Positions 52,726 to 62,675 of a stretch of 64,000 bases of DNA are shown here, one piece after another (position 1 is the stretch's first letter; every line of letters starts with the position of its first letter). Both the position numbers and the translations under genes were made by a program. The DNA is from an uncultured Prevotellaceae bacterium (GTDB lineage Bacteria; Bacteroidota; Bacteroidia; Bacteroidales; Bacteroidaceae). The DNA lies in assembly GCA_902778255.1 (NCBI GenBank), contig CACYXD010000014.1, positions 62,001 to 126,000 on the forward strand, given 5' to 3'. The notes below the pieces were generated by a model. The model made no database searches. It was not told the origin of the DNA and saw only the letters and a list, made by a program, of their open reading frames with translations.

Positions 52726-53780
52726 CTTCTTATTACACTATGTTTCACCTTCCTAAGTCCAGAGAATATTGATGATGCAACAGCAAGGAGCCCTAAATTC
52801 CTTTTTCGATATGCATACAAATACATCTTGCTCTCTATACCATTCACGTTCTTGTCTGCCCATTCCATTGCTTCCCGTGAATACTTATGCTCAAGCACTC
52901 TTTTCATTTCGTCTCTCTTCTGCTTATGAGACCATAAGCATTTCGGATGATACATATTGAAACGTAAAGTCTGATCTATGCTTTGATAGAAACGATTTTG
53001 CAGATAATCATCAAACCTCGGATCGTTAATTGACCATTCGTTACGTAATGCCTCAAAGTGGTCACGGATACTCACATAAATTCTAATGCGGTTCGGAATA
53101 AAGCGCGAACGGTTATTACCCGAATCATAAATATAATAGTCGTACAACACTTCTGGCGACAGGAATAATCTTTTAATATAGTGATAGCACTTCAGATTAA
53201 ACACCTCGTCCTGTTGTATTCGCTGGTTCTCAAAACGTAATCTTTTCTTTTCTAGAAAAGAGCGACGATATAACTTATTCCATGCGAATCCATTACCATT
53301 TCTGACAAATAGAATATCATCCAAGAACGCATCCCGTAACTGTTTCTGCCCTTCTATCATACGCTCATTCAGATGAACATCCTCCTCTACTCCCAGTGAA
53401 GGCGTAATCGCCCGAAAGCTAAATTGCAGCATATCGAGTTCAAGGCTCTCCATTTGCTGCACACTATATTCCAACAGATTGGGCTTAGCCTCATCATCCA
53501 CATCATAGAACCAAACGTAATCGCCTTGTGCAGCATCGAGACCTGCATTACGTGCACTGCCCAACCCACCGTTATCTTTATGGATAACCTTGATACGACT
53601 ATCCCTTGAAGCCAACTCGTCACACAATTGCCCCGAATCATCCGTTGAGCCATCGTCCACGAGGATGAGTTCCCAATCGTTATAGGTCTGACCAAATATG
53701 CAACTCAGAGACTTTTCCCTAAGGAAACGTGACACATTAAATATTCCAACAATGATACTAACCATGTTTTCTTTTGACAT
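52722..53780 (-). CDS. Glycosyltransferase family 2
   Basis: A 352-residue GT-A enzyme: VSIIVGIFNVSRFLREKS, ILVDDGSTDDSGQLCDEL, and VWFYDVDDEAKP as the DxD region. The C-terminal 130 residues extend beyond the catalytic domain with basic helical sequence. It overlaps the acyltransferase gene by 23 bp. Confidence 0.88.
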   Translation of the reverse strand: MSKENMVSIIVGIFNVSRFLREKSLSCIFGQTYNDWELILVDDGSTDDSGQLCDELASRDSRIKVIHKDNGGLGSARNAGLDAAQGDYVWFYDVDDEAKPNLLEYSVQQMESLELDMLQFSFRAITPSLGVEEDVHLNERMIEGQKQLRDAFLDDILFVRNGNGFAWNKLYRRSFLEKKRLRFENQRIQQDEVFNLKCYHYIKRLFLSPEVLYDYYIYDSGNNRSRFIPNRIRIYVSIRDHFEALRNEWSINDPRFDDYLQNRFYQSIDQTLRFNMYHPKCLWSHKQKRDEMKRVLEHKYSREAMEWADKNVNGIESKMYLYAYRKRNLGLLAVASSIFSGLRKVKHSVIRR

Positions 53781-54729
53781 TCATAAGTTTTTTCGTAGCG
53801 CGATCTATCATTATCGCTAACAAAAAGGTAATACTTACGGGGATGAATAACCACAGCATATTATGAATTCCTGTAGGAACAAAATAATACATAAGACTAT
53901 AACCTATATTTTGATGAACAAGATACCAAGCATAAGAAACTCCTCCAACATACACAAAAAATGGGTTTCCAAGTAATTTATCAATTATCTGTTCTGCCTT
54001 GCTTTTAAATGGATAAACAGCCAATATAAATATAGAAAGATAAACGAAATAAAGATAATTAAGGTGAACAAGCCATAGCGACAAAACTAAAGCAATTATC
54101 TTAAATAACATATTTACGTTCAAAGCCCTAAAACAGATTCCTAGCACCACCCCCTGCAGACCATAGCTAAACCAATAAGCCTCTAAAGGAAGAGAACTGA
54201 CAAAAAGAGCATAACTCATCAATGCAACCAATATTAAAAAAAATGTTACAACGACTATCACAAGTCGTCTTTCAGCATTTTGAACAACATTAGAAAGCGA
54301 TAATAACAACTGTATTTCAACTAACACAGCAATATACCAATGTGCGCCATCAACGTATGAGATTCCTGGATGACTGATAAATGCTATGTTACAAAGGATT
54401 ACTGATAATGAAACCACTCTACCAGGAAGTGGCATAATGAGCATCCACCCCACTATTATGATGATTGCAAGTATATAGCTTTTGTATAACCGCCAATACC
54501 GATTTATAAAGGTAGAAAATACGGCTCCACCAGTAAGAATCTTGCCCACCATAAGATATCCTGCAATAACAAAGAACATAGTAACTCCAACCACATTACC
54601 ATTATTAAATTCAATTGGGAACTGTATTGGGCGATCAACATATACATTGTACATTGTTGTGTAATGGAATAGTACTATCCAAAGCATCAACAAACCACGC
54701 AAGCCTTCCAACTTTTTATTTTTCATCAT
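53758..54729 (-). CDS. Membrane acyltransferase (acyltransferase-3 family), copy 2
   Basis: A 323-residue, roughly ten-helix protein. LEGLRGLLMLWIVLFHYTTM contains the family R and H (R-x9-H). Catalyses transfer of an acyl group to sugar hydroxyls; the substrate is not known. An 81-bp spacer separates it from the GT2 gene upstream, which is among the larger gaps of the operon. Confidence 0.85.
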   Translation of the reverse strand: MMKNKKLEGLRGLLMLWIVLFHYTTMYNVYVDRPIQFPIEFNNGNVVGVTMFFVIAGYLMVGKILTGGAVFSTFINRYWRLYKSYILAIIIIVGWMLIMPLPGRVVSLSVILCNIAFISHPGISYVDGAHWYIAVLVEIQLLLSLSNVVQNAERRLVIVVVTFFLILVALMSYALFVSSLPLEAYWFSYGLQGVVLGICFRALNVNMLFKIIALVLSLWLVHLNYLYFVYLSIFILAVYPFKSKAEQIIDKLLGNPFFVYVGGVSYAWYLVHQNIGYSLMYYFVPTGIHNMLWLFIPVSITFLLAIMIDRATKKLMNVKRKHG

Positions 54730-54810
54730 ATCACTCTTGCAGTAACCTGATTTTTTTATTTACCTCATTAACATATTTCTCCGGGATTAGAACTTCATCA
54801 GTAGCCTCCC

Positions 54811-55737
54811 TTATTTGAATTTCTGAAAGAATATTAGCTTGTACAAAAGGTATTTTAGATAGTAATAATAGGGATTAGTGAATCTAAGGGAGTATAATGC
54901 GTACGTCTTTATGGAAGGATGGAACTCCTTATCATATCGCGATTTTCCATATAGCCAAAGCATCCAGCTAATATCTCTCATTAGGGAGAGGAAATACTTT
55001 GAAGCGATAATCCTGCTCTCCGTCATTTTATGGTAATTAGATGACTTCCTGGTCTGAGACAAAGCATTAGGATTTACCCTATATTGTACTGTTGTAACAT
55101 TTGTATATTGAAGAGAGCAGCCTGCCCATATTGCTTTTACCCAGAAAGGTTTATCTTCCATAAATGCAATCGTCTCGTCAAACCCACCCAAACGATTATA
55201 GACTTCACGACGCATAAAGCATGCAGGTGCTGGCAGACAGGAATAAACGAGATTCCACAATTTGAATTGTTTTTTTGTAAAATGATGAAAAAAGACGGCA
55301 GGACTAATGATGTTCGTTCCGGCCTGTCCTTGTCCAAACACCTTCATATCTGAAAACAACAAATCTGCATCTTTATGCTTAAGCATATAGCTGACATTAT
55401 CCTCAATGCAGTTGGGTAGCAACTTGTCGTCACCGGCAAAAAGTTTAATAAAATCACCCGTACCCTTTCGGATTCCCCTATTGCAATTAGCCGAAACACC
55501 TGTATTTTTCTCAACGGTTATCACTTCAGCATGAACAAAACGTTGGAAATGGGTAGCCATCCATGTTTGACATACTTCAACAGTGTTATCTTTCGAATAA
55601 TCATCAGAAACAATCAGTTCTATATTTTGATAGGACTGATCAAAAACGCTGTCAAGAGCCTCGACAATAAACTCGGACGAGTTGTAAGTAACAATACATA
55701 CCGTAACTAACGGCTTGCTTATTTCTTGATTCGACAT
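54811..55737 (-). CDS. Glycosyltransferase family 2
   Basis: A 308-residue GT-A enzyme with LVTVCIVTYNSSEFIVEALD, VSDDYSKDNTVE and FIKLFAGDDKLLP as the metal-binding region; EDKPFWVKA is the late acidic motif. It overlaps the flippase by 19 bp. Confidence 0.88.
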   Translation of the reverse strand: MSNQEISKPLVTVCIVTYNSSEFIVEALDSVFDQSYQNIELIVSDDYSKDNTVEVCQTWMATHFQRFVHAEVITVEKNTGVSANCNRGIRKGTGDFIKLFAGDDKLLPNCIEDNVSYMLKHKDADLLFSDMKVFGQGQAGTNIISPAVFFHHFTKKQFKLWNLVYSCLPAPACFMRREVYNRLGGFDETIAFMEDKPFWVKAIWAGCSLQYTNVTTVQYRVNPNALSQTRKSSNYHKMTESRIIASKYFLSLMRDISWMLWLYGKSRYDKEFHPSIKTYALYSLRFTNPYYYYLKYLLYKLIFFQKFK

Positions 55738-57191
55738 AACAATGCGTTTACTAATCCTGTTTTATCATTTAATGACTTCAAATAAAAGACGCACAACAGT
55801 AATGTTGCCACACTACCTATTGAATAATACCATACCTTGGGCAACAAGTAAGATATGGCCAAGAGTACGCACATCAGCAATACGGATAAAAGTATCAATC
55901 TATTAACACTCTTAGATGCCTGATAGCCATATCTTTTTGTGTCAACAAAGCGAATCAAAAAATAATATAGCAGGTAGTTGACTACAAAGGACCAAGCTAG
56001 ACCATTCAACCCCCACAGATAATACATTGTAACAGAAAACACTAAATTAGCAAAATTACTATAGCCACCCTCTAAGAACAGATACACCTTCTTGTCACCC
56101 TTGGCAAAAGATGCGTATCCAAGTGCATAGCTTGCAGCACGCATCAACATTCCCACACAAAGGACACGTATAAAGCCTGTAACAGGTAGAAACTCTTCAC
56201 TCAATAGGATGCGAACTACTAATGGCGCAACGAGCATAAATACAGACAAGATAGGAACAGCAAGCAACAATATAATCTCACTTTGCTCGTTCATCGTTTG
56301 GTTCATCCTCGCTTTGTCGTCCATTGCAGCAGACAAGCGGGGAAAGTAATCACTACCCATAGAAGAGAATATCAACGTGACTGTTTGTATGACAATCGTA
56401 AAGCCTGCACCATATAGACCAAGGTCTGACAATCCACCAAGATTTGTAATGGAAAGATTTATTAAATAATTGGTCAAGTTGCCCAGCAGGGATGCAATAA
56501 CCATTGCCAAGCCGAGTGATACCAATGCCTTTGAGATGTCAAGCGTATCTTTTAAACTCAAATGTACTTCTTCTATCTTCACTTTTCTTGCAAACAGGTA
56601 TGTTACCAAACAATTTCCGATAGTAGAAAAAACTATACCAGGAACAATACCATCCAATCCCCAGAAATAGAAAAAAGGAATTGCTATTATCAAAGATACC
56701 AACGAACTGACTAACGAACAAGTGGCCGTAGCCTTAATCCTACGGGAACTAATAAGAACAGCTGTAAATCCCTGTGAAAAGAGCGTAAAGAATACTATTA
56801 GAGAGAGGAAACAATAAGGCAAAATATGTTCGTTATCACCAAAAGACCATTTACTTAATAATGGTGAGAATGCTATTACTACCAGCGTGCCCAATGTACC
56901 CAAAAACAGTAACAAGCGGCGAAAGGCGATTGTTATCCGATTATAATGCCCCCAGTCCTGTTGGTCGTATGCCTTGCTCAAATCTTTGACCACACTCATG
57001 TTCACGCCCATACCAAAAATGGTAATAAAGAGCGTCAGCGATGACATGTAGATAGTGTTCAAGCCCATGCCCGTGGTGCCTATCAACAACGCCACGAACT
57101 TAGAGCGAAGTAAACCAACGAGTATCTGCAGGACTTGTGTTCCTCCAAATATGGATGTAGCTTTAAGTATGCTTCGATATTGTGAAGACAT
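55719..57191 (-). CDS. Wzx-type polysaccharide flippase
   Basis: A 490-residue membrane protein of the polysaccharide export (PST/MATE-like) family: STSIFGGTQ-like beginning (KATSIFGGTQVLQILVGLL), 12-14 hydrophobic segments, no soluble domain. It moves the lipid-linked repeat across the inner membrane for polymerisation by the EpsG-like protein. Gap of 7 bp from the upstream acyltransferase. Confidence 0.88.
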   Translation of the reverse strand: MSSQYRSILKATSIFGGTQVLQILVGLLRSKFVALLIGTTGMGLNTIYMSSLTLFITIFGMGVNMSVVKDLSKAYDQQDWGHYNRITIAFRRLLLFLGTLGTLVVIAFSPLLSKWSFGDNEHILPYCFLSLIVFFTLFSQGFTAVLISSRRIKATATCSLVSSLVSLIIAIPFFYFWGLDGIVPGIVFSTIGNCLVTYLFARKVKIEEVHLSLKDTLDISKALVSLGLAMVIASLLGNLTNYLINLSITNLGGLSDLGLYGAGFTIVIQTVTLIFSSMGSDYFPRLSAAMDDKARMNQTMNEQSEIILLLAVPILSVFMLVAPLVVRILLSEEFLPVTGFIRVLCVGMLMRAASYALGYASFAKGDKKVYLFLEGGYSNFANLVFSVTMYYLWGLNGLAWSFVVNYLLYYFLIRFVDTKRYGYQASKSVNRLILLSVLLMCVLLAISYLLPKVWYYSIGSVATLLLCVFYLKSLNDKTGLVNALLCRIKK

Positions 57192-57198
57192 TACTATT

Positions 57199-58275
57199 CT
57201 ATTTTAATAATTTTGCTTTAAGATATTTTGATGATGGTTTCTCTACGCATTCATGCAAAAAGACAGAAATACCCACGCAAATCATAAAAGAAACGAGTAT
57301 GCGCATAAAATTATTGTCTATTCCTATCCAACTGTTAATGGCATGATAACTGAGAGGCCATACAAAGAATTGAGCCAAGAAGAAAGCATAGCTCAATGCG
57401 CTCATGTACGAAACAAATCTATTCCCGGAAAGAGCATCAAACCGCACATTACCCAGAATCAAGAACATCATAATGAAACAAGGTAAAACTACCCAGTTCA
57501 TCAACATATAATCACGAGGTCCTGCTATATATATATCGCCCACGCTCACTCCTGTCACCAATAAAAATATCACTAAAGACAATATTATCTTGCTGCGAAA
57601 AACATATGGAAGATGTCCATTCTTCATTTCCCTATTCACAGATGCTGCAATGATACCCAATGAAAATTCCATTGCCCGAAAAAACGGATTGTCATAAATA
57701 CTTGCAACAATAAAATGACGTTGGACGAGTGGTGCAAGAAATAAGAGGAATAAAAATCCCCCCCCCAGTATAACCTTCTCTTTAACTTTTAACCTTATTA
57801 TTATCCATTGTAATAATGGGTATAATAGATAACATATAGTCAGACATGATATAAACCAAGTTCCTCCATTATGCGATATCTTACTCAATGAGGTAAAGCA
57901 TGACTGAAGCCCTAAAGCCTCGAACGGGAATAATAAGGCTAAAGACTGAAATGATTCACTTCCTAGCAATATGATAAAAGCTAATGCGACAAAGTAGTAA
58001 AGCGGATAAATGCTTATAAACCGTTTCAACAGGAAGTTCTTTAGACTACCGATATCCGTCAAGATTTCTTTGCTCGATAAGCTAAGCGCATAGCCAGACA
58101 GCATAAAGAATCCAGTCATTGCTATGGCACCATATCTGGCAAAGCGATCAAGCACTCCATAATGACATTCGAAAAGCATATTGGAGTGAAACATGAATAT
58201 CAGCAAAGCTAAGGAAATGCGGAGCAAATCAAGCCCCACATTCCGTTCTTTCCTTGGAGCTATTGTTTGTTTCAT
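57199..58275 (-). CDS. Membrane acyltransferase (acyltransferase-3 family), copy 3
   Basis: A 358-residue protein with [19 protein letters not shown] (R-x9-H type motif) and about ten membrane segments. The C-terminus is basic (KYLKAKLLK). It overlaps the aminotransferase gene by 4 bp (58272-58275). Substrate unknown, probably a sugar hydroxyl or amine of the repeat unit. Confidence 0.86.
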   Translation of the reverse strand: MKQTIAPRKERNVGLDLLRISLALLIFMFHSNMLFECHYGVLDRFARYGAIAMTGFFMLSGYALSLSSKEILTDIGSLKNFLLKRFISIYPLYYFVALAFIILLGSESFQSLALLFPFEALGLQSCFTSLSKISHNGGTWFISCLTICYLLYPLLQWIIIRLKVKEKVILGGGFLFLLFLAPLVQRHFIVASIYDNPFFRAMEFSLGIIAASVNREMKNGHLPYVFRSKIILSLVIFLLVTGVSVGDIYIAGPRDYMLMNWVVLPCFIMMFLILGNVRFDALSGNRFVSYMSALSYAFFLAQFFVWPLSYHAINSWIGIDNNFMRILVSFMICVGISVFLHECVEKPSSKYLKAKLLK

Positions 58276-59399
58276 TTGAAACGGTTTATCAATTCAATAA
58301 CCTGATCTACCTCTTCCATCGTGATAACAGGACCAATGGGCAGACTCAACTCCTCATCAGCCAGACGCTCTGTGATAGGCAGGGGCAACTGAGGGGTGTT
58401 CCATGTTTCTTTGGCATAACACTCCTGCTTATGAGGAGCAATGGGATAATGACATACCGTACCTACTCCATTATCTTCGAGATAATCATGAAGCCTGTCG
58501 CGATTCTCCTTGCCTTTCACGATGATTGGAAACAGATGATAGGCATTCTGCTCGTCGGGCAACAGATCAGGCAAGGTAATCAGTGGATTCGTGATTCCTT
58601 CATAATAACGGTGAGCCACCTCCTTGCGGTGCTGGTTATCCTCTACCAGATACTTCAACTTCACATCCAATACGGCAGCCTGAATCTCATCCAAACGACT
58701 GTTACGACCTGCATACTTAAACACATACTTCTTCTGAGAACCATAGTTTGCCAAAGCACGAACGGCAGCAGTCAACTCAGGGTCATTAGTGGTTACTGCA
58801 CCACCATCACCAAGAGCACCAAGGTTCTTGCCTGGATAGAAACTATGGCCAGCGGCATCACCAATAGAGCCAGTCACTCTGCCATCAGTGAACTTACAGC
58901 CATGACTCTGAGCACAGTCCTCTACCAATTTAAGGTTGTATTTCTTGCAAAGTTCGCCAATCTTTTCTGTATAAGCAATGCGACCATATAGATGCACGAT
59001 GGCAATAGCCTTTGTTTTTGGAGTGATTAAGCCTTCAATCAGGTCATCATCAATCTCCAACGTGTTTGGCTTTGGCTCGCAAAGAACAGGTACAAGACCG
59101 TTCTCTGTAATTCCTAAGATAGTCGCAATATAGGTGTTTGCAGGAACAATTACCTCGTCACCAGGCTGCATCACACCCATCTCAACGTATGCACGGAAAA
59201 TCCAAATGAGGGCATCCAGACCATTAGCGCAACCTACACAATATTTAGTTCCAATAAACTGTGCATAGTCTGCCTCAAACTTCTCGTTCTCCTTACCCTG
59301 GAGATACCAACCGCTATTCACCACGCGGGTTACGGCCTCGTTGATTTCTGCACCATGAAGAGCAGTAACATCTTTGAGTGACAAAAATGGGATATTCAT
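58272..59399 (-). CDS. DegT-family sugar aminotransferase (FdtB/QdtB-like)
   Basis: A 375-residue PLP aminotransferase of the DegT/DnrJ/EryC1/StrS family: VEDCAQSHG and [16 protein letters not shown] with PLP Lys at K191. Next to two FdtA/QdtA-like isomerase genes and an acetyltransferase, it fits the 3-aminotransferase step that makes dTDP-3-amino-3,6-dideoxyhexose (Fuc3N or Qui3N). The stereochemistry is not predictable from sequence alone. Confidence 0.86.
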   Translation of the reverse strand: MNIPFLSLKDVTALHGAEINEAVTRVVNSGWYLQGKENEKFEADYAQFIGTKYCVGCANGLDALIWIFRAYVEMGVMQPGDEVIVPANTYIATILGITENGLVPVLCEPKPNTLEIDDDLIEGLITPKTKAIAIVHLYGRIAYTEKIGELCKKYNLKLVEDCAQSHGCKFTDGRVTGSIGDAAGHSFYPGKNLGALGDGGAVTTNDPELTAAVRALANYGSQKKYVFKYAGRNSRLDEIQAAVLDVKLKYLVEDNQHRKEVAHRYYEGITNPLITLPDLLPDEQNAYHLFPIIVKGKENRDRLHDYLEDNGVGTVCHYPIAPHKQECYAKETWNTPQLPLPITERLADEELSLPIGPVITMEEVDQVIELINRFK

Positions 59400-59402
59400 A
59401 TC

Positions 59403-59861
59403 TTAAAAATCTACTATTTTATAAAACTTAGCGGGATTCCCAATCCACAATTCTCTAGCAGGCACGTCTTTAGTTACGACAGAACCAGCACCTACCATAG
59501 CACCCTCTCCTATCGTTATGCCAGGCAGAATGGTAGAGCCAGCACCAATAGTAGCTCCACGACAAACTTTTGTTCTAAGCATCGTCCAAGTTTTATTCTT
59601 CGAACGCGGATACATGTCGTTAGTAAAGGTAACATTGCTACCTATCATCACATTGTCTTCCAACTCAATGCCATCCCAGATTTGAACGCCACACTTGATA
59701 GTGACATTATTACCTATCTTCACATCGTTTTCAACAAAACAATGCGAACAAATATTTACATTCTCGCCAATCTGTGCTCCAGGTAAAACAACACAATATT
59801 GCCAGATATTCGAGTTATCAGGGATACACTTATTCTGGCAGTCGGATAAAGGGTGTATCAT
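59403..59861 (-). CDS. Hexapeptide N-acetyltransferase (FdtC/QdtC-like)
   Basis: A 152-residue left-handed beta-helix protein with hexads such as [40 protein letters not shown] and [15 protein letters not shown]. The family includes acetyl-CoA dependent N-acetylation of dTDP-3-amino-3,6-dideoxyhexoses, the reaction expected after the aminotransferase. It lies 3 bp from the aminotransferase and overlaps the isomerase by 4 bp. Confidence 0.84.
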   Translation of the reverse strand: MIHPLSDCQNKCIPDNSNIWQYCVVLPGAQIGENVNICSHCFVENDVKIGNNVTIKCGVQIWDGIELEDNVMIGSNVTFTNDMYPRSKNKTWTMLRTKVCRGATIGAGSTILPGITIGEGAMVGAGSVVTKDVPARELWIGNPAKFYKIVDF

Positions 59862-60280
59862 TTTTGTTTCCTATAGTTTAAGAATTCATCATAATCACGA
59901 ATATAGTCCTCTGCTTGATAAACTTCAGAGGCCAAAACCAAGCATACAGCTCCAGAAGAGAAATCATCCAAGTCTCGCCAGACACCTGGTTTGACATACA
60001 AAGCCTGATAGGGACGATTCAGCATAAAACTACGCTTCACCTTACCATCGTCAAGGGTCACACGGTAAGAACCACTTGCAGCGATAATCAGCTGATTCAA
60101 TTCCCTATGGGCGTGAGCGCCACGGCTCTCACCTCCAGGCACATCATAAAGGTAATACACTCTTTTGACATCAAATGGAACTGTGTCACCGTTCTGAACA
60201 ACAGAGATATTGCCTTTTCGGTCGCTATGATGTTTGTCAAGTTCTATCATCGTACAATCATAAACACTATATCTTGCCAT
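59858..60280 (-). CDS. FdtA/QdtA-like dTDP-hexulose isomerase, canonical copy
   Basis: A 140-residue cupin-fold protein of the FdtA/QdtA/WxcM family; [20 protein letters not shown] carries the conserved His pair and aromatic sheet (YLYDVPGG). It converts dTDP-4-keto-6-deoxy-glucose into the 3-keto isomer used by the aminotransferase. Overlaps the acetyltransferase by 4 bp and the next cupin by 14 bp. Confidence 0.84.
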   Translation of the reverse strand: MARYSVYDCTMIELDKHHSDRKGNISVVQNGDTVPFDVKRVYYLYDVPGGESRGAHAHRELNQLIIAASGSYRVTLDDGKVKRSFMLNRPYQALYVKPGVWRDLDDFSSGAVCLVLASEVYQAEDYIRDYDEFLNYRKQK

Positions 60281-60683
60281 CTTTCTTCAGTATTAAGAAT
60301 TCATCATAGTCCCGAATATAGTCGTCTATATCATACTCCGTCGAGGAAAGAACCATTGCTAACGAATTGGTCGAAAAGTTTTCCATCTCGCGCCACAAGC
60401 CTTTGGGGACGTACAAGCCATAGTATGATCTATTCAACGTAAACGTATTCTTCTCCTGCCCATCATCCAGAACCACATCAAAACTGCCAGAGAGTGCTAC
60501 GATAAACTCCTGGTTTTTCCTGTAGGCATGACCGCCACGACATTCTCCTCCTGGCACATCATAGAGCCAGTATGTTCGTCGGATTTCGAACGGGATATGG
60601 TTCAACTGCTCCACAAAAGAGAGGTTGCCTCGAGAATCGAGGAACTTGGGGAGCTGAATAACACGAACAGCATTTAATTTCAT
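60267..60683 (-). CDS. Second FdtA/QdtA-like cupin with altered motif
   Basis: A 138-residue paralogue of the next gene: [18 protein letters not shown] keeps the first His but has Tyr in place of the second His of HAHR, and the rest of the cupin is well conserved. It could form a heteromer with its neighbour, have another isomer specificity, or have lost activity. 15 bp after the fucosyltransferase-like gene. Confidence 0.78.
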   Translation of the reverse strand: MKLNAVRVIQLPKFLDSRGNLSFVEQLNHIPFEIRRTYWLYDVPGGECRGGHAYRKNQEFIVALSGSFDVVLDDGQEKNTFTLNRSYYGLYVPKGLWREMENFSTNSLAMVLSSTEYDIDDYIRDYDEFLILKKDGKI

Positions 60684-60698
60684 GAGCGCTATAATTAA

Positions 60699-61622
60699 TT
60701 ATTTTATAAATACAAATCCTGGATATTTCCCTTCCCATTGTTTTCTCTCATAACTATCATCATATAGTGTTATGATTGAATCTTTTTGACCACTTAGGAA
60801 AGAAGCATATTTTCCAAAGCTTCCTTTGCTGGTAATTTTATGTTTACATGAAGCCATCAGAAATAGATCACAATAGCCTTTACCTATGTCATTGAAATCT
60901 ACTTTTGTATAACTAATATTTACACCGATTTCCGGCAAAAATACATCTTCTATCCATTTATAGTCGTCGCTAAATATATAAAAATGCGGATTTCCGACTT
61001 TAGATTTTATGTAGTTTATACTATTTCTAATATAGGAGATTGGCACAGGTTCACCATAGGCCTTATTGAATACAGCTAAATCTCCTCTTCGCACATGAAT
61101 AGCAACAGACTCTTTTCTATTCTTTATCTCAGAAAGCATTTGATTATTACGTTCATCCAAGATTGTACTGTCTACGGTAAATGTCTTTGCATAACGCAAA
61201 TATAGTTCTTTAGGAGTACGGTAATAACCTGTTAAATAAATAGGTGGCACTAATTGCAGCCAGTCAAATGCGGAATCTTCATCGTGATAATTATTCTCTC
61301 TATTCAAATAACGATAAAAGAACATTTCAATTTTACCTACTGTTTCATACTTCAACTTTGGGAATGCAGTATTAAGGACAAAATCTCTACGATTCTTTTT
61401 CAACAAATCATAGCCATCTTTTTTAAACCAGTAAAGGTCGTACTTCACACGATATCCTTTCTCTTTAAAATGCTGTCCAATCATGTAAAAGTGCATCTGA
61501 GAACAAATTCCCCCATCGACATGAACAAGAACGAACTTATCCAATAAGCGCACCTTGACAAGGATTTTGGCCAGAGCTGTTAAACATTTCTTTATTGGTT
61601 TCTTTATTAAACTATTACACAT
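60699..61622 (-). CDS. GT11-like alpha-1,2-fucosyltransferase
   Basis: A 307-residue protein with the family GT11 motif VAIHVRRGDL (about residues 173-182), typical of alpha-1,2-fucosyltransferases that use GDP-fucose, and a later KITSKGSFGKYASFLS. The start MCNSLIKKPIKKCLTALAKI is basic and hydrophobic, possibly for membrane attachment. No GDP-fucose synthesis gene is in the window, so the donor may be supplied elsewhere. Confidence 0.82.
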   Translation of the reverse strand: MCNSLIKKPIKKCLTALAKILVKVRLLDKFVLVHVDGGICSQMHFYMIGQHFKEKGYRVKYDLYWFKKDGYDLLKKNRRDFVLNTAFPKLKYETVGKIEMFFYRYLNRENNYHDEDSAFDWLQLVPPIYLTGYYRTPKELYLRYAKTFTVDSTILDERNNQMLSEIKNRKESVAIHVRRGDLAVFNKAYGEPVPISYIRNSINYIKSKVGNPHFYIFSDDYKWIEDVFLPEIGVNISYTKVDFNDIGKGYCDLFLMASCKHKITSKGSFGKYASFLSGQKDSIITLYDDSYERKQWEGKYPGFVFIK

Positions 61623-61640
61623 TTTTATATAAATTTGTTA

Positions 61641-62591
61641 TTATAACATTGTCCTTATAATTAACGCTTTTATTTTCTTACCAAACAACAAATAGCCAAC
61701 AATTGGGAAGAGTTGTAGGGTCTTGGCGATATAGACACAGACTATGCTGATGATGTATGACAAAACCAGTAAAATGGCAAGTGTTAGTGTGCCATGCAAA
61801 CCAGACATGTCGATTACTCCATATCCTACAGCCCAAACGAAGAAAAAATGTATCAGATATACTCCCATCGTATTTTGGCCAATAGCCAATGCTTGGCGGC
61901 TGATGATGTTGTCTGCCTTAATTTGGCTGCATGCGTGCAGCAGAGCTATACCCAAAGATATAGATGTGACGACTGGATGTGGATGTACCACCTCGAATAC
62001 TATGAATATCAGCAGGGCGATTGTCGCAGGAGTTGGTGTTAAAATCTGCTTGTCAAACTTTGCTATAGCCATACCTGTCACAAAAGGAATCCAGTGCATG
62101 TAGTTTAAATAGGTGAACGACTCCAGGAAATAGCTACAAGCTGCAAGTGCAGCAATGTTAGGTATTATCACATACCATTTCTGCCAACGTAACAAGGGGA
62201 TACAGGCTACCTGTATCAAAAAGAGTGAGAATAAAAACCACACACCCAAATCTGGCCTCTGAAAAAGCTCTGTTATATTATATGTGGCTGGGGGGGGTAA
62301 AATATCTATGTATCTGTTTACCAACAAACTCCAAACAAGGAATGGCACAAGCAATGTTTCCGTCTTTCGGACGAGATAAGGGAAAACACCTTTAGAAAAA
62401 CTCCGTTCCCGAGTCATCAGTGCCACATATCCTGACAGAAAAAAGAACAAAGACATATGAAAAGAGTATATAAATTCAAACAAAGGGTCCTTTGATCCTT
62501 TTACTGAAAAACATTGTATGATATGTCCCGACACTACCAGGAGTATGGCTATGCATTTAGCATAATCTATATATAATATTCTTTTTGTCAT
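61641..62591 (-). CDS. Membrane acyltransferase (acyltransferase-3 family), copy 4
   Basis: A 316-residue protein with about ten membrane segments. ILYIDYAKCIAILLVVSGHI has the family-like spacing of a basic residue and His (K-x10-H). It resembles the O-acetyltransferase-like membrane proteins of polysaccharide loci. The 84-bp spacer to galE (62592-62675) holds no clear terminator, so read-through is likely. Confidence 0.85.
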   Translation of the reverse strand: MTKRILYIDYAKCIAILLVVSGHIIQCFSVKGSKDPLFEFIYSFHMSLFFFLSGYVALMTRERSFSKGVFPYLVRKTETLLVPFLVWSLLVNRYIDILPPPATYNITELFQRPDLGVWFLFSLFLIQVACIPLLRWQKWYVIIPNIAALAACSYFLESFTYLNYMHWIPFVTGMAIAKFDKQILTPTPATIALLIFIVFEVVHPHPVVTSISLGIALLHACSQIKADNIISRQALAIGQNTMGVYLIHFFFVWAVGYGVIDMSGLHGTLTLAILLVLSYIISIVCVYIAKTLQLFPIVGYLLFGKKIKALIIRTML

Positions 62592-62675
62592 GTTTGGGTA
62601 TTTATCTAAGACAAGTATGATTCTTGGTTATCGTCCTGTTCGCATGAGGTTATTGAGAAAGCTGGTATATGCTAA

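Noticed and set aside
58254..58991. 245-residue plus-strand frame
   Set aside because: Antisense to the DegT aminotransferase gene, whose PLP motifs are certain.
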